DNA from: Phoronis australis
Taxonomy: Eukaryota; Phoronida; Phoronidae
Direction of reading: 5' to 3'
DNA length: 64,000 nt
Assembly: GCA_002633005.1 (NCBI GenBank)
Contig: NMRA01000029.1
Coordinates: 573,119 to 637,118, forward strand
The translations under genes and the position numbers were made by a program. The notes under the pieces were generated by a model. That model made no database searches. It had not been told where the DNA came from and worked only from the letters and a program-made list of their open reading frames with translations. Shown in pieces: positions 23,807-36,715 of the stretch. Position 1 is the first letter of the stretch. Each line of letters begins with the position of its first letter.

Positions 23807-23810
23807 TTAA

Positions 23811-26445
23811 TAACAGTGTATATTTCCAATGAAAGGAGTTCTATGGTGCATTTTAAATTTACGAAATGTGAACTTGTGTAATATAGAGTTCTTTTGTGTT
23901 TTTCTAGCAGTATTTATTTAGAAACCACTGTATACATATATATAAATGATAAAATAAACTAATTGATATCAGATATTATAATAAAATGTAAATACAGACA
24001 AGTTATATGAATATTAAAATGGAATTCTGAGATCTCTAAAAGTTACAATTTAAAAATGTGCTAATTATCTTAACACGGTCGTTTTAATTTTAGACGTTAT
24101 CTCGTGTATTATGACTGCAGTGTGATGTTTTGATCCGCCACTTACAATTAGACCGTCTTCTGTCTAAAAGGGTCCTCCCCCGTGCACGTGACAATTTCGT
24201 ACACGGAAGGAAGCAGTCAGTCTCTTGACCATAAGACGATGTCCACAGCTGATCAACTTTGATTTCCACCAAGCTTGTAGATAGTGCTACGGTAGTTTAT
24301 CAACAAAATTTAACCACATAAGGGTCAGTTGAAACAACCGTGGAATGGTCGAGAACCATGAAGTCCAATTGTTAGCCAGTAAATATTAGTCGAAACCCCA
24401 GTAAATGACAAAAATCGCTTAAAATTTTCGCTAATAAAAGTAAAAAATTCCATTCACCCTTCTTCTGTTCACGTTTTGCCATGCAGTTGCAGTGGTGTTC
24501 GTTTTCTTCTAAGTGTGAATCGAACTAAAACCTCCTTGCTTTAAGCCCTTTCAAATTCCATTTATTAATTCTTTCTTCGTTCATATTGGCGGCGTTCTTA
24601 CATGTATCGTTCGTAATGGTTGGGTCATCTAGTGCTTTTCTCTCGCTTTGAAGTGAATGAAATGATCACTCTACTTCGACAAGGGCGTGATATGATCACT
24701 TTTCGCGGCAAATGATAACCCGATGCCTCATTCCTTGAAAGCCACGTGTTCCCTACGTTCTACGTTGTATATCCGACGTGCCATATGGAACCCGTCCTTT
24801 TCTGAACAGAATGGCGTAAGCATTCTTCTTTGAGGAGGGCATGGTCACTTTTCATAGATTACAACGGACATGACAGCTATAGTTCATGAGCTTCGTTACA
24901 CACTGCATGCCAAGAACGGCAAGGGTCCTTGTCTTTGGCTGAAACATACATGTAGGTACCTGAGCATTCACAGCACGTTGGTGACGACATTCGTTTCCCA
25001 TCACAATGAACGATAAGACACTCTACTGCACAGGTACAGAACTATGCAAGTGTGCACCATACGCATTAGGCATATCAACCGTCACTTGTTTCCTGTGGTG
25101 AAGTCTGGTCACCCAATCATACAGTTCACTGCAAATTTAACTAGCAAAGCTCACTTGAAGCCATTACTTCTCTTTCTTCCGATGATAAATCGTCAAGGTA
25201 AAAATTGTGTTTACTCGTATTAGATGAGTCGGCAAGTTTTATACCTTGCCGTAACAGTGACTGGTCTTACACTCCATCGCTGTATTTGCCGATCACCGTT
25301 TAACCGATATCTCACGTACATTTGTACAGCTCACTTAAGTTCCTCTCCTCGATGGAGGTTCTATAGACGTTACGAGAAGGCGTAAGTGTAGTCGGTGCGA
25401 GCACGCTCTTGCTCAAGTAGTCTATAGTGTACCCTTGAATCGACCTTCGAGCAGTGTGACAAAGTCGGGTAGCTTCTCCTTCGTTTTGTTGCCTCGTTCT
25501 AGTTGGAAGCTTTCGACCAGAGGAAACCTACAAAAATGGCAGCATACACTGTATCTAGTTGTTAAAGTTCAGATGCAATAAAGCAAGAACGGAAAGTCTC
25601 GAACAGTGTCACCTACACGTAGACTCGCCTTGTTTTTTGTAGGTGGAGGAGTACGTCACCAATTGCTTACCTACGCACAGGGGAAGGCGTCGTCCTGGTA
25701 ACGACCACGTCAGCTGAGCATGCGCATCGCGAACGACATGACTGCGGAGATCACCAAACACGTCTTTACTGCGTCATGGTCGAAGGTGTTGTGAGGCGAG
25801 TTGCCAAAAACAAATTTAAAGAACAAAGCGATGACGTAACGCGTTACTCGGCAACATCGACGAAACATATCTCTCAGTACAATCGGTGACGTTAGGAATA
25901 ATGGATTACGACATGAACTTTCGGAAATTTTGGATTGTTCGGTGTACTCGGTGAAAATTTCGTACCAAAAATGCCAATGGCAAATAAAACTAATCTACGC
26001 ACTTAAAAAGATTGAAAATACCACCTTCCTTGCAAAACCGTAGCCATGGGTTGCCATAATAAAATTATACAGTAAATCAAGATACAGCCACATTTTTGCA
26101 ATAACTGTTTAACTTTCTGAAAGCCTAAAATGATGGTATCTTCGAGCATTCGGTTAGAGGAAATTCACCAGTTGAATAGTGAGGTTGTTTTATATGCCGT
26201 CGTTCTATTTTTTGGTGAACAGACAATGTGTTTTTGCCAATGAATAAGATTGTAGAAATTTTCAATTTAATATGTGATCGCACTTTACTCAATACCTATA
26301 CCGTTACACGTGGAAATATACTCATGGTTCGTCTGTGTACTTTCTAATATATATGATACGAAACCATCGCAATTAGAAATGTCGATCCCTCAGAACATCC
26401 ACCATATTCGAACAGGTTGAACCCCCTCCTAAACGTGAAACTGTT
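23811..26445. other. No gene seen
   Basis: AT-rich up to about 24400, then mixed composition. No exon, RNA gene or clear repeat could be supported. Confidence 0.35.
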
Positions 26446-28032
26446 AAAAAGCATATCAGAAATACAGTTATAAGTTTCCCCGAAGGTGAATGAATGCGAT
26501 TCAATTCTGACTTTGAACCTTAAGTCACGTTCGGTATAGTGTCAAGTTATAACCGGACTCTCAAGCTGAGCTCCATGCTCTAAACAGGCTGCTTAATAAC
26601 CTCTTGACAACCGTCTTGGGATCTCCTTATCCTTCCCTACACCTCTACTTCTTTAGAATTGTTACATTATCAAAAACAACAGAAACTCCACGGTCAGGTC
26701 ATGGCGAAAATGCATTAGTGACCTTATCCGGTTAATGAGAGTAATGCTGTGTACGTAACGGCCCTGATCAGCCTGGTGGACGTAGTCTCGTCTCGGAGGT
26801 ACTCGATTGCATTTTTGACGGAAGGGGTAGCAAGAAATCTACAATACTCTCCCAATTACCTAATGGACTAGAAGAAGGGATCCATTTGTAGGAAGCTTAA
26901 AAGATAAAATCACCCTTTTGTAGAGTTTTGGTCAAGAAACATCACCCTTTTGTAGGGGATAATTCCCTGAACTTTGGAATTCCTCGACAACTGTCTTTTT
27001 ATCCCATTACATGCACGCACCCAGTCTAAAATATAGGTTGGGCTAGAATCTTTAACAATGTGGACCTTTTACTAACATAAACCGGTGCCTAAAAAAGCGG
27101 GGTACCACGTTCAGAGCTATGAATTGTGCATTCGTGCCTTTTAGTGGACTTTTGTCTTCGTTTTTTCGGACGTATTGTTTCTCTGCTCACTTCGTCAAAT
27201 GCCCCCCCCCCCCGGGTGCGCGCATGCACTACAGNAAAAAGCATATCAGAAATACAGTAATAAGTTTCCCCGAAGGTGAATGAATGCGATTCAATTCTGA
27301 CTTTGAACCTTAAGTCACGTTCGGTATAGTGTCAAGTTATAACCGGACTCTCAAGCTGAGCTCCATGCTCTAAATAGGCTGCTTAATAACCTCTTGACAA
27401 CCGTCTTGGGATCTCCTTATCCTTCCCTACACCTCTACTTCCCAGACCCTATAGAATTGTTACATTATCAAAAACAACAGAAACTCCACGGTCAGGTCTT
27501 GGCGAAAATGCATTAGTGACCTTATCCGGTTAATGAAAGTAACGCTCTGTACGTAACGGCCCTGATCAGCCTGGTGGACGTAGTCTCGTCTCGGAGGTAC
27601 TCGATTGCATTTTTGACGGAAAGGGTAGCAAGAAATCTACAATACTCTCCCAATTACCTAATGGACTAGAAGAAGGGATCCATTTGTAGGAAGCTTGCAA
27701 GATAAAATCACCCTTTTGTAGAGTTTTGGTCAAGAAACATCACCCTTTTGTAGGGGATAATTCCCTGAACTTTGGAATTCCTCGACAACTGTCTTTTTAT
27801 CCCATTACATGCACGCACCCAGTCTAAAATATAGGTTGGGCTAGAATCTTTAACAATGTGGACCTTTTACTAACATAAACCGGTGCCTAAAAAAGCGGGG
27901 TACCACGTTCAGAGCTATGAATTGTGCATTCGTGCCTTTTAGTGGACTTTTGTCTTCGTTTTTTCGGACGTATTGTTTCTCTGCTCACTTCGTCAAATGC
28001 CCCCCCCCCCCGGGTGCGCGCATGCACTACAG
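26446..28032 (+). repeat. About 790-bp near-identical direct duplication joined by a single N (27235)
   Basis: 26446-27234 and 27236-28032 match almost base for base. They differ by a few substitutions and a short insertion near 27440 (CCCAGACCCTAT). Each copy also contains an internal pair of CATCACCCTTTTGTAG-type repeats. The single N at the junction points to two alleles or contig ends placed in series. Confidence 0.9.
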
Positions 28033-28122
28033 AGCCACTAGAATCTTGTAGTTAACCTACGCCCACTGGCGTTGACGGCGGAGGCATGAATGTGTCACAA
28101 TATTTTCTAACCAGGGGGATTG

Positions 28123-28353
28123 CTACGATTCTTCTCTCACTCGATCCATCCTCCTAGCACTCTCTGCAGAAAACTTTGATTTGGCTTCGTCAAAGACTGC
28201 TCTCTTACCGTGTGTGTGCGCATAACAAGTCCGCTTTATTGGTTTCTCCGCAACAAAATATACATATCTGTCAGTTAGGAAGTTAATCGTTTCCTCCGAT
28301 CTCAACTCGTGTTTATCTTTCTTGCAGTTATTTTCAGGCAGTAATGTGCTCAT
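28123..28353 (-). CDS. Candidate first exon of an unknown protein
   Basis: An ATG frame at 28353 reads for 76 codons with protein-like composition (KDKHELRSEETINFL, DRYVYFVAEKP). A good donor (ACG|GTAAGA) occurs after about 49 codons. No acceptor or next exon was identified to the left, where the assembly duplication lies. It may be chance. Confidence 0.2.
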   Translation of the reverse strand: MSTLLPENNCKKDKHELRSEETINFLTDRYVYFVAEKPIKRTCYAHTHGKRAVFDEAKSKFSAESARRMDRVREES

Positions 28354-28404
28354 AACTATATGCCTAAACCTTTATGGGAGCATTAGACAAAATTTCTGTC
28401 TTAA

Positions 28405-28670
28405 AAGGATACCAAACCCTGTTTTGGCATATTAACAAATATTATAGACGCCTTATATATCAAATTTTCTGAAACAAAATGATGCTCTGTAACCCACCTA
28501 CATCCTAAAAAATTGGAGGGCATTTTGAAAAAACTCTTTCAAAGTCTGCTAAACGAGCAATAGCGAATTACACGGGAGCTGTGGGGAAAGACCACCCATC
28601 GCGAACCAAAATATGCAATCTCTGACATAGCATTTATGAATTTTTAACTGATTCCTGCCTTTAACGTTCA
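28405..28670. mobile_element. TTAA-flanked MITE, copy B, truncated and inverted relative to copy A
   Basis: TTAA (28401-28404) is followed by AAGGATACCAAACCCTG. Further blocks (AACAAAATGATGCTCTGTAACC, AGTCTGCTAAACGAGCAA, AAAGACCACCCATC, TTAACTGATTCCT) match the reverse complement of the element at 22047-22392 in order. The far end is not recognisable. Confidence 0.6.
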
Positions 28671-28735
28671 ATATTGACGCCAATGATACATTAGCATGTG
28701 ATATAACGAAAGTCCTTGTCGTCTGTTGTTATTTT

Positions 28736-29690
28736 CATATAAATACACTTACTAAATTTAGTAAAGATCTTGCAGTGGGTTTAGGAGATACAACTGTGGG
28801 CGCAAAACAAAACTACCACTAGGAGGCGCCACATTAGTCAGTCACCATCTTTAAAGGTCGTCTTCACTCTGAGAACACATATGCCAATTTTCAAATGATT
28901 TCGTTGATACAGGGATGGACGCCAAAAACAAAATTTGAAAACAGCAAAAATGGCCACTAGGTGGTGCAAAATACTTCGATTCCATCCATTTAAAATTTTA
29001 TGAAAATCTGCTGAGGACCTTTGAAGATACAGTTAAACGTACAAAACTAAAATTGCCAATAAGGGGCACACCAGTAGTCAGATCTGTCCGAAAGTCATCA
29101 CCCTTAGTCAATATCATATAAATACACTTGCTAAATTTAGTAAAGATCCTGTGAACGGTTTAGAAGATACAGCCATGGGCGCAAAAAAAAACTGCCACTA
29201 GGAGGCGTCACAGTAGTTGAAATCGTCGGAAAATCATCGTCAACCGTCCTCTTTATAGTAACCACATGACAATTTTCACAATCATCCTTTGAGCGGTTTG
29301 GTTGATAGAGGGGTGGACGCAAAAAACAGACTCGAAAACAGTAAAAATGGCCACTAGGTGGCACAAACTATGTCGAATCCATCTGAAAACGGCAGGATAG
29401 CGTCATCTCACTAATAGGTGCCTACATACCAAATTTCATGAAAATCCGTTAAGGACTTTTGAAGATACAAAGGTAAACGTAAAAAACTAAAATTGCCACT
29501 ATGGTGCTCACCGGTAGTCGGATCCGTCCAAAAGTTCGCTCATGCCGTCCCATTCATGAATGGAACATGTGTGTCAAATTTTATGACCGTACGTCAAAGG
29601 GTTTTGGAGATAGAGCAGCGGACGCCGCACGGACGGACGGACGGAGATGACGGCATAATGCGTCCACATATAAATATGTGGGCGCATTAA
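28736..29690 (+). repeat. 379-bp tandem repeat, about 2.5 diverged units, with CTCF-like motifs
   Basis: CATATAAATACACTT starts unit 1 at 28736 and unit 2 at 29115. Similarity continues through gGATACA, CCACTAGG and TAAAATTGCCA blocks, with a partial third unit from about 29510. The right end is a GGAC tandem run (29631-29645) and a short hairpin, CACATATAAATATGTG, before GGGCGCATTAAAA. Four CCACTAGG(A/T)GG(C/T)-type sites start at 28816, 28954, 29195 and 29351. Confidence 0.7.
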
Positions 29691-29699
29691 AATGGATAT

Positions 29700-30519
29700 A
29701 ATGGGTCAGAACATATTACGCTTTTTATTGCCCAAAACTGTTGTCTGTCAACACTAGCGAGAATAAAGTCCCATCTTTCCGGCTAAACAAAACTTTAAAT
29801 TATTAAACACGTCATCTATGATACTGCGCCCTTTGATTACAATATGAAAATTTAAAGGCTTAAATAATCGAAATGCTCTCAGTGCACGCTTTCAAACTCC
29901 TAGTGTTTTTGGTAGTCATGTTTGAATGATCTCAATTTGTTGATTCGGTTTACTTCTGTACATTTTCACGCGCAAATTGACTACACGCTGACAAGTCATC
30001 CATGTAGCTGTAAAACCGCGACTTAAAATGGTTCACTTAAATGTGACATCATAAAACGGCCTTGACAACATCACACAACTTAGTAACCGGGCATTTTTCG
30101 GAACGTATCTTCATAGATCCAGCTGGCTGAACACTGTGGTCCAATTTGAAACCTGTTCCAACAATTCATTGAATTCGTACATACTGATAGCAATTTCTTA
30201 CTAAATCTATCCACCGTATAACATGGTAACTCCACTAAAACTTTAAATACATTAAAATATACAGCTACGACACACAGAACTTTGTGTATGTGAGAATGAA
30301 ATTAACACGAGAAAGGAAACACATGACAAAATTTTCTTTTGTTTCACGGGAAAGACGGGACATGTGTAGAACATGAATATCATTTACTTATCAGTATATC
30401 ACATTAATCAAAATAACATTGCGCTTGAAAATCAAAGAACAACGCATGTCTATCGTTTCAAACCATGCTCTCGTTTTTGTAGGCTGTATGACGAAATTCA
30501 TTGAAACGAATGCAACAAA
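29700..30519. other. Upstream region of the RING gene; nothing definite
   Basis: AT-rich, with no exon or repeat supported. The RING gene promoter is presumably here, but no diagnostic element was seen. Confidence 0.3.
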
Positions 30520-33500
30520 ATGGATAGCTCGGAAATCTCTGCAGGAAATTCCGTCAGCGCGAAAGAATGCTATAAAACGGTTAACACGGGAAGTTCGCTG
30601 GGAGTCGCTGTCGGCAGAGGCATCAGCCCTTCGAAACTTGAAAATATCCTCGACGAAAATCTAATGTGTTCTGTGTGCCAGGATATTTTCGTTGAGGTAA
30701 GAACAGTGATGCGAAGCAAAACATTTCCTGGCATTTATTTGACGGCGCTGCCGATTCGCTGGTACCCACGGTAGATTCGGGACTCTATCGCGGATATTAC
30801 ACGAGACCATCGGATGGGGGGGGGCTTCCCAGCTTATAGCGATTTAAGCGCGGTTTGATACCAATTAGTGCCCATGATATACCTCCACAGGCTCGGAGGT
30901 TACCGACACCAAAGTCAAAACCCACTCGGATCTTATGAATCGCTTCGTCGTGTCGTAATAACTTAAAGCTTAAGTTAGAAATTTGGTAGTACGACTATTT
31001 CTGTAAATAGACTCAAAGTCTCTGAGAAAATTCACAGAAGTGAAATTACTGAGATAATTTTTATAAATTATTATAGACTGTGATGCGCTCATAATTAAAT
31101 GGCTAAACCGTTATTTAGCATTTGTGAAATCGGAGAGTAAGACCAAAGTTCTGACTTAAATCTTAAGTCATTTTTCATGACACAGGCCCATTTTGAAATT
31201 AAGGCTGTTAAATGTAAATGGAATGCCGTGTTTAAAAAACATGCTTAATATATACACGTAAAAGGTAGTAACTGCGGTAGTACAGGCGTGGGTTATTACC
31301 TTTCGAGCACCTATGCTTCGATCCATACTACCATGTATATCCCTCTGCTTGCAGCCTTGCGTTCTCAGCTGCAACCACACGTTCTGTCGCCTATGTTTGT
31401 CGATGTGGAGAGACAACAACTCCACGTGCCCCGTTTGTCGTCAACCTATTGAGACAGTCTCCAAATGTTTGGCATTGGAACAGTTGGCAGACAGTCTAGC
31501 CACCCTTTTGCCGGAAGAACTAAAAGTTCAACAAGAAGAAAGAAAACGAGAGAGACGTGGTTAGTAGTTCTACATTTCCCCTGCTTGGTCGTATTTGTGA
31601 TAACTTCTCCATGTTTTCATCAAAATGATTGTATTTTCTGTGGTACAACTTTTGTCCTCCTTTATTCAAAACAAATCGCTAAAACGCCCTCAGCAATCCC
31701 GCGCACGAGCGATTTTCTGCTCGGCTTTTGGTTAAACATTTGACTATTACGTCCTCATTTCAACGTTGTGCTGACTTCGCCTTATCAGCACCTGTGGCTT
31801 GGCAAGTTGGGTGTCTAGTTGAGCTGCAGCTGGAAAGGAGGCGGCTCCGAAGGTGGAAAGGGCGACGCAAAATTGGTGGCAACAGAAGGAAGAGGCCACA
31901 CGAAATTGATGGTGACCGTGGTAGGGCTGCATAAAACTGGTGGCGTCTGGGGTTGGCATCGGTTATCTTACGTCACAAGGAGCAATAGCCTAAGCTTAGC
32001 TACGCCACTGGCCATGACGTAATTATTGTCTGTAATCTGGTAACGGAACTTTACGTAAATAATCGACTAAACACCATTAAATTGTTTGCTGTAGAACAAC
32101 AAGTGAAGCGGGATCAGGAGCACCCAAACGTTCATCCCAATATTGTAATCTGGGTAGACGACAGTGGCACATCGACGACTGTAGAAAATAATATAGCAAA
32201 TGACGTTGCAAGGTCGCCTTCGGTTTCTTCTCCGTCTTTGTCGTCGTCGACGAACTCTTCGACAGACATTCCTTTGAGTAATGTCCGCGAGACTCTCCCA
32301 CGTGCGGATGACCCCGCCATGAATCCTCACGTAGCTCTAACACCATTGCCCGCTGACCTTATACCGACGTCAGTAGACGAATTTGAGCTATACCTTAGTT
32401 CTTTCTCCGGAGAAGACGAGCTTTCCAGTATGCTGGATGGCACGTATGGTTCTGATGGACAGTGGGAAATGTCAGTAAATCCTTCCCAGGGCCTTTCGGA
32501 AGAACATGAAGACACACCACAGGATAGCTCTAACAACGAAGGTACCATTGAAGTTTCAATGGGTATCAATGATCAAATACCTCATTCATATTTAGATCTT
32601 ACACACAATAATCACGGTTCTGCATGGACGCCATCTCTTTCTCCGAACAATCAGGAAGCACCAGATTCAGAGCACGGTCAATATTGGGATATTAATCAAG
32701 ATCAAAGATATTATGTCATTCCTTTGACTGGGACTACCAGCTACTGGAATCCACTAGAAGCATCCAACGTGGATAGTCTTGCTGTTGACCATGAACTAAG
32801 GAATGACCAGTCAATGAATAGTGACCACTCTCAACCGTTTCTGAGGAACGGCGAACCGACGACGAGCACATACCAACAACAACAGCAGCTAGAAGACCAG
32901 CGACAGTCAGAGGTGGACGATCTAAATAGAAGCGAGGAATGTACGAGGTTGTTGAACGCATACGAGCAAGAAGTGAGTATACTAATTTAGCCATGCGCCG
33001 CTAATTAGATTAAGCCGAGGTCGCAAATTTTGAACTCGATTAAGTCAAGTTAACGGTGGATAAACAAGCCAATGAATCAGTCAAAGAGCTTCATTCGTTC
33101 CAAGATTTTATCATTAGTAATTAGGCACACCAACTCATCGTTTTAAAGAATTAAAACAAAGGGTTCCACAACAAACCATGAATTAAAGCAACGACTTTCA
33201 ATGATGACGCTGTACGGGGCTTTTATCATTGCCGTTCTCGATACTGCTGCCGTTCGTGTGGGCTCATGATTAGTACCTTGCACAGAGATATGCGAACTTT
33301 ATGTGTTGCACGATATAACTGGATTAGTAAAAGAGGACAAATGTGACCTGCAGTGGTTGCTATCAAATTATACCATGACAGTTATTGACGTGAACCTATT
33401 ATATATATTATCATGTCCGGCGATCACCAATTTCTACTGAAGACTTCATTCGAAATTTTGAAAGGATTTTTTCGCTGTTTAGCCTAGCTGCCAATGTTGA

Positions 33501-35777
33501 TTTTTTTACGAAGTGCTTTGGGGTTTAAAGACATGATCACGCTGTCGAATCTTGAATTGTTGTCGAATATGTGTACGTGCACAGCTTTGAAATTCTCAGT
33601 TTTAGGGTTGGTCAATACCAATAAACACGGAGATGTTTTTTTTGTTGAGTCGCTGAGGGTTTCGGTGTTCTTGTGTTAAAGGAAATCACGTCCGGTCACG
33701 GCACTTAATATGAGACCGGTTTTACGAGATATAGTGTGTTTTTTGTTTTTCTTTTCGTTTTCCGGCTGCAAAATACGGAGGTAATGCAGTTTTATCCAAT
33801 GAGCTATATATATTTATCTCATTGGTTTTATCAATCACCTCGCACGATGTTAGGAAGTTTAACGGAGCTGTTACGCACGACTTGCAGGTTTTCGAACCGA
33901 GTTTTGAGTAAAACATGGTGGTCACGACCCCTGGTCTGGTTAATAACGAGTGCGAAGCGTGCATGCAAATAATTATTACGTGTTCTCAGGTTTCAGAAAT
34001 TTATAACCGCAGTTACGACGAATACGAAAGAAAAATGGAAATGGCACGCGCCCTGTTCGTGGCAAGGTTAAGAGACAACATTGCGACTGACAACGATTAC
34101 GACGAAACTAGGTCATATATTAGAACTCTTGTAACGGAGATGAAGGAATTTCTGACTGATCAGCTGTATCAAGCATATAGAAAACAAATAGATATTGCAA
34201 CAGAATTGATAACGAATAGTCATATTGTGTACGATGATCAAATCATCGAATTGTACATTACTCAAACGTATAACCTGTGTGACTACATGGAGAGTCTTGT
34301 GGAAAGGATGACATTACCGTCATGCAACAGCCAAGATGGTGGCAATTTGCTAGTGTTCCCACAAAATGCGCGCAGCAGTGGAAGTTTGGCGTCTTCTACG
34401 TCAACGTCTGGTTTGCATTCAAGCTTTCAGCCAACTGGAAGGCCTGAAAATGGATCTAACGATGGAAGAGGGCGGTGCTCACGAAACTCATCTCCAGAAC
34501 TGACAGAATGTACAAGAAGTCTAGAGAGAAGTAAAAATCTAATTCGTGACAATGGTGACGTAGGTGTAGTATCGGCGGGCAGTGAGGACACTGTCACTTT
34601 GTCGGCCGTCAACTCCATGACGGCTAATTCACCAGATTGTTCAAGCACTTTTGTTTCGATGAGGACAGACGTAAAAGAAGTTACTGGAGACACTGTACAA
34701 TTAGGTTCGTGTGGGAAGTCTAATCCCGCACGAAATACCATTTCTCTGGATGTTTCGCCACAACCATGCTATGACAACCATGCCAATGTTGAGAATCAGT
34801 TGCATTATAAGGGGGACTTGTTAAACTTTGGACTATTGTCAAACATCTCTACACTCGTGTCGTTGACTGTCGATGATGATGATGATGACGGTGACGATGA
34901 AACAATGAAAGGTTTACCAGAGCACGGCAGGGACATGTGGCGGGAATGCCAACCTCTGGAGAGCTGTTCACTTCAGAGAGTACAAGCCTCTTGCAGCTCG
35001 CGCAGAAGCTTGGATTCTGGAAACGATCCCAACTCTGCGATTACTCTTCGTGCTCGTCAAGATCTTTTGGCATCGGAAGATTTTCCTACAAGGATGGATC
35101 AAGAAGTGTCGTTATCGGCGCACCCTTGCAACGAGACTTGCGAGTACCATCCTCTGGAGGACGAAAGATCACGTGTAGGTAGTGTGATGGACGAGTCAGA
35201 TAGCAGTTCCACGGTTCAAAAGAAAAAGGTGACATTCAAAGATGGAGAAGATTCTTTTCGGGTATCTGTCCCAAAAAATTCGATCAGAAAATGTTCCTAC
35301 AATCTTCGGCAGCGGGACATACGGAGTGATTCAAGGCATTTGTGCATCAGAACAAACCCATACAATTTACGATCCCGCCATTTCAGAGATGAAGCTCTTT
35401 CACGCAAATGCGCTGAAACTGATAACGATAGTTCTCCTGAAAGGTTTATCCGCCATCCGTATAATTTACGAAGTTCAGCACGCAGTTACGAAACTTCTGA
35501 CTTTGGTGATGCGGACCAGTCGCCAGTGCCACAATCTTCTGATACGTCGTCCAATATGTCCAGTAATCGGACAAAAAGAAGTCGCTCGCCCTTGCCAAAC
35601 GACTTAGAAACTCGTCAGATATTGCAAAGAAGCCCGTTCACTCGACGTCGAAGGAGTAGTAATAGTTATATGGGTCGTAGCAACGTTGACGTTTTGTCTG
35701 GCTACGAATCCGATTTTGACGAAAGTTGCATAAGAAGATACATTTTGGAGACGTATAAGTCAACTTCCTTTACTTAA
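30520..35777 (+). CDS. C3HC4 RING-finger protein (putative E3 ubiquitin ligase), complete, about 1,015 residues
   Basis: Four exons join in phase: 30520-30696, 31355-31559, 32095-32972, 33990-35777 (3,048 nt). The RING uses C50, C53, C65, H67, C70, C73, C84 and C87 and is split by intron 1 just before P60. After it, KCLALEQLADSLATLLPEEL and a charged helix resemble the region after the RING in RNF8-type ligases, but there is no FHA domain, so orthology is not claimed. Residues from about 110 are acidic and Ser/Thr-rich, with Q-rich and D-rich runs (DDDDDDGDDE near 34876). Exon 4 opens with a helical block (IYNRSYDEYERKMEMARAL). Near the C-terminus the motif YNLR recurs at residues 857, 878 and 911 in basic surroundings. 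Expected role: E2-dependent ubiquitin transfer; substrate and location unknown. All splice sites are GT-AG. Confidence 0.85.
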
Positions 35778-36700
35778 TTTAGTATAATGGAAACTAGGGT
35801 TGTCGAGTTGAAAAGTATAAGCATTTTAAGCATGAGTCCTGTTGACACTTCACAGTTTTCTTAAATCTTTAGGATACCATATGAGTTTATAATTTACTTT
35901 TATATATAAGGCACACAACACGCAGTTGGCTCATGGCGTATTGTTCTAATCGTTTGAATTTCGAATTTAATGCACTCAGCCCACATATAGGCTTACAGGC
36001 CACTTTCAACCCAAGAGGTACTATACAGAGCAATGCCCATAACAATTTACAAAAGAATGATAACAATAATAATTTAACCACTGATGATGACACGTGGTAC
36101 ACAAAATTAGGCTTTGCATCAGACGCAGGTAATAATTTGCCGCAAGTCACGTGCATTGTCATTGAAACGTGCAGTTCGCTTTACAATGCCTTTATCCATC
36201 CTTGTTGTTATTTTCACAAAAATATATTTCGTTTCAAAAATTTCATAACCTATTCTAACTATTGCCAGAAATGTGTTTTTCGGAAATGAACAGTTGAACG
36301 TGAAATGAATTTCATCTTCAATTCCGTAATATATCTTAGCTGCCTGCTCAGGTGAGCAGTTCCATAATTTCAGATTTTCCCCTTCTATCGCTAGCAACCA
36401 GATTTTTTGCAGCGCTTACTTATGTAACGGGGGCGGTATCTACGACCAAGGCGCCCCGATTTTACGAGCCCGGTGCGGACTGAGGGTGATATTGAAAACT
36501 AAAAGTTGGTGAATATTACATAGGTTTATTGTAAGAATATATAACTACAATATTTCACACTTACAAGCAATCCAGTTGTTCCATGACTTAGTATCGCAGC
36601 GTTGTGATTTTTACAGTTCTGATACACGGGCAAGCCAGTCGCTGATTAATAGTTGTGTGTGCAAGAACGGGGCAATTTGGTTATTCAGATCCGAAAGGTG
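35778..36700. other. 3' region of the RING gene; no further gene
   Basis: AT-rich sequence after the stop, with no canonical AATAAA noticed close by. The open frames at 35933-36289 (+) and 36397-36119 (-) have no protein-like features. Confidence 0.3.
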
Positions 36701-36715
36701 AGATGCAATCAAGCT

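Noticed and set aside
26446-28032. Biological segmental duplication
   Set aside because: The two copies meet at a single N and differ at allele-like levels, so an assembly origin is more likely.
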